From UBA9647 sp035506075 (GTDB lineage Bacteria; Bacteroidota; Ignavibacteria; UBA10030), in contig DATJQB010000241.1 of assembly GCA_035506075.1 (NCBI GenBank), forward strand, positions 1 through 6,936: a stretch of DNA of 6,936 nucleotides, read 5' to 3'. Shown here one piece after another: positions 5,565-6,936 of the stretch. Both the position numbers and the translations under genes were made by a program. Position 1 is the first letter of the stretch, and every line of letters starts with the position of its first letter. The notes under the pieces were generated by a model that saw only the letters and a program-made list of their open reading frames with translations, ran no database searches and was not told where the DNA came from.

Positions 5565-6443
5565 CTATGATTTGGGCCTCGTCGACTTTTCGTTCACGAG
5601 CTTGTCGCCCAGTAGCACGGACCGACCTGATGGAAGGCGCGTCGCGGGGCAATTGCTCCAGCATTGCCCGCACCCCGTGCATTTTTCTGTGTCGACATAG
5701 CGTGCTTTTTTCCGCACGCGGATCTTGAAGTTGCCGATGTAGCCGGAGACACTGTCGACTTCCGAATACGTCAGGAGCGTGATGTCTTTTCTATGCCCGA
5801 CCGAGACCATTTTCGGTGTCAAGATACAGGCGGCGCAATCAAGTGTCGGGAAGGTCTTGTCGAACTGCCCCATCCTTCCACCGATCGTCGGCTCTTTCTC
5901 GATGAGATAGACATGATGCCCGGCATTGGCGATCTCAAGCGCTGCCTGGATTCCCGCAATGCCTCCGCCGATGATCATTGTTGCCTTGTTCAGAGGCATC
6001 CTTGTAATCTGCAGCGGCTGCTGCAACGCAACTCTGCGGACCGCCGCGTTGACGAGTGCGATCGCCTTCTGCGTTGCCTTTTCCTTGTCATCGTGCACCC
6101 AGGAACAGTGTTCGCGAATGTTCGCGATCTGCACGAGGTACCTGTTCAGCCCGGCTGACTCCGCCGCCAGCCTGAATGTCAGCTCGTGCATCAAAGGGGA
6201 GCACGAGGCGACAACCACACGATTGACGCCGAGGTTCTTGATGTCCTGCTTGATGAGGTCCTGACCCGGATCGGAGCACATGAACTTGTAATCGCGCGCG
6301 ATCACGACGTTCGGTGCCTTTTCGATGAATTCCCGCACTTGCTCCACGTTGACAGTGGCGGAAATATTGACTCCGCAATGGCAGATGTACACGCCGATCT
6401 TTACCTGGCCATTGCCATTGGACGGTGTTGCGCTCTCATGCAT
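5565..6443 (-). CDS. hdrA: Short HdrA-like FAD/4Fe-4S protein (N-terminal half of HdrA only)
   Basis: This 292-residue protein matches the first part of HdrA, the flavin-containing electron-bifurcating hub of heterodisulfide reductase complexes. Visible in order: the YICHCG motif (Cys21, Cys23), MCSDPGQ (Cys56), an ASCSP motif (Cys81), NIREHCSW (Cys113), a Rossmann dinucleotide motif GGGIAG at 159-164, the IGGRM flavin motif at 187-191, LDCAAC (Cys203, Cys206), and one ferredoxin motif with Cys255, 258, 261 and 265. Usual HdrA is about 650 residues. The rest of the FAD fold and the C-terminal ferredoxin domain are absent, and the protein ends about 27 residues after Cys265 with a basic tail. 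A GGAGG site 6 bases before the ATG supports the start. It could be a natural short HdrA form or a truncated gene. The stop is TAG, and the next gene lies in the same frame 18 bases on. Confidence 0.9.
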   Translation of the reverse strand: MHESATPSNGNGQVKIGVYICHCGVNISATVNVEQVREFIEKAPNVVIARDYKFMCSDPGQDLIKQDIKNLGVNRVVVASCSPLMHELTFRLAAESAGLNRYLVQIANIREHCSWVHDDKEKATQKAIALVNAAVRRVALQQPLQITRMPLNKATMIIGGGIAGIQAALEIANAGHHVYLIEKEPTIGGRMGQFDKTFPTLDCAACILTPKMVSVGHRKDITLLTYSEVDSVSGYIGNFKIRVRKKARYVDTEKCTGCGQCWSNCPATRLPSGRSVLLGDKLVNEKSTRPKS

Positions 6444-6936
6444 AATGAGCCTCCGCTATCGATGTGATCTTTCTGCCCATGGGGATGAACGACGCATCAA
6501 GCCCCAGGCTTTTGGCCGAAAGACCGAACGCTAATCCAAGCAGTTGTGTAAAGTAGAGGATCGGGATATTGAACCGGGTCCCAAACCGCTTATTGATCTT
6601 CGACTGGTATCCCTCGAGGTTGAAATGGCAGAGGGGGCATGTCGTCACGATGACATCTGCGCCGTTGTCGACAGCACACTGGAGCAGGTCGCGATTGAGC
6701 GCGAGCGCCGTATCCTCAAATGTTGTCATGAGCATGCCGCCGCAGCAGCGGACCTTCATGGGAAAGTACACCGACTCTCCCCCGCAAATCGCGAACATCT
6801 TATCAAGCAGCACAGGGTCTTCTTTGTCGTCGAAGGTCTTATCCGGCCGGACAATCTGGCATCCGTAGTACGGGGCGATCCGGAGCCCGTTCAGGTTGTT
6901 CACGACGTGTTCCCGGATCGCGTCGACACCAATATC
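6436..6936 (-). CDS. hdrB: HdrB-like heterodisulfide reductase subunit B (C-terminal part, 5' end outside window)
   Basis: The reading frame is open from the right edge to a TGA, giving 166 visible residues. This is the second half of a usual HdrB of about 290 residues. A full CCG (cysteine-rich) domain is visible: Cys26 in a PYYGC motif, Cys64-Cys65-Gly66, then Cys100-Pro-Leu-Cys103. This is the ligand pattern that holds a 4Fe-4S cluster in HdrB, where disulfide or thiol chemistry occurs in methanogens. The conserved stretch with YFTQLLGLAFGL near residue 140 supports the family. In bacteria without coenzyme M/B chemistry the physiological substrate is unknown; a thiol/disulfide or ferredoxin branch is inferred. 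The stop overlaps the start of the hdrA-like gene by 8 bases, so the two are probably translationally coupled. An HdrC-like gene would be expected upstream, outside the window. Confidence 0.93.
   Translation of the reverse strand, partial: DIGVDAIREHVVNNLNGLRIAPYYGCQIVRPDKTFDDKEDPVLLDKMFAICGGESVYFPMKVRCCGGMLMTTFEDTALALNRDLLQCAVDNGADVIVTTCPLCHFNLEGYQSKINKRFGTRFNIPILYFTQLLGLAFGLSAKSLGLDASFIPMGRKITSIAEAHYA
6450..6454 (-). promoter_or_regulatory. Ribosome binding site of the hdrA-like gene
   Basis: GGAGG on the minus strand lies 6 bases before the ATG at 6443 and inside the 3' end of hdrB. It fixes the start and suggests coupled translation of hdrB and hdrA. Confidence 0.7.

Overview
The window is one stretch of a dense operon on the minus strand. 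Nine protein genes were found, two of them cut by the window edges, and all read from right to left. The largest gap between genes is 27 bases and several genes overlap. No RNA gene, mobile element, CRISPR array, terminator or convincing promoter was seen, so the transcript probably starts and ends outside the window. Nearly every product is an iron-sulfur or flavin redox protein, or a small signalling protein.

Layout in transcription order: (1) bases 6936-5565 hold the C-terminal half of HdrB (CCG-domain heterodisulfide-reductase-like subunit) and a short HdrA-like FAD/4Fe-4S protein. (2) Bases 5546-3319 hold a putative sensing module: a divergent [FeFe]-hydrogenase-like protein with two N-terminal ferredoxin motifs and a C-terminal Fe-S motif, a DRTGG-domain protein, and a lone GHKL (HATPase_c) ATPase. 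(3) Bases 3304-1 hold an NADH-linked diaphorase module: NuoE/HydC-like, a thioredoxin-like 2Fe-2S ferredoxin, NuoF/HydB-like (FMN, NADH, several Fe-S clusters), and the start of a NuoG/HoxU/HydA-like Fe-S subunit that runs off the left edge.

Inferred working: module 3 resembles the NAD(H)-oxidising half of electron-bifurcating hydrogenases (the HydABC/HndABCD type, or the [NiFe] HydABCSL type). The catalytic hydrogenase would then lie beyond the left edge. HdrA/HdrB would add a second flavin and thiol/disulfide or ferredoxin branch, as in the FlxABCD-HdrABC or Mvh-Hdr systems. The middle module looks regulatory: an H-cluster-like sensor with signalling partners in trans.

The gene set suggests an anaerobic, probably fermentative or H2-cycling bacterium with moderate to fairly high GC and mostly clear Shine-Dalgarno sites. 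I lean toward an uncultured FCB-group lineage such as Ignavibacteria, or a deltaproteobacterial-type anaerobe, but the sequence alone does not settle the taxon. The points most worth a second look are the Hdr plus sensor plus bifurcating-diaphorase combination, the half-length HdrA, the single in-frame TAG separating HdrA from the hydrogenase-like protein (which has no visible ribosome binding site), and an expanded 4Fe-4S motif in the NuoF-like subunit.
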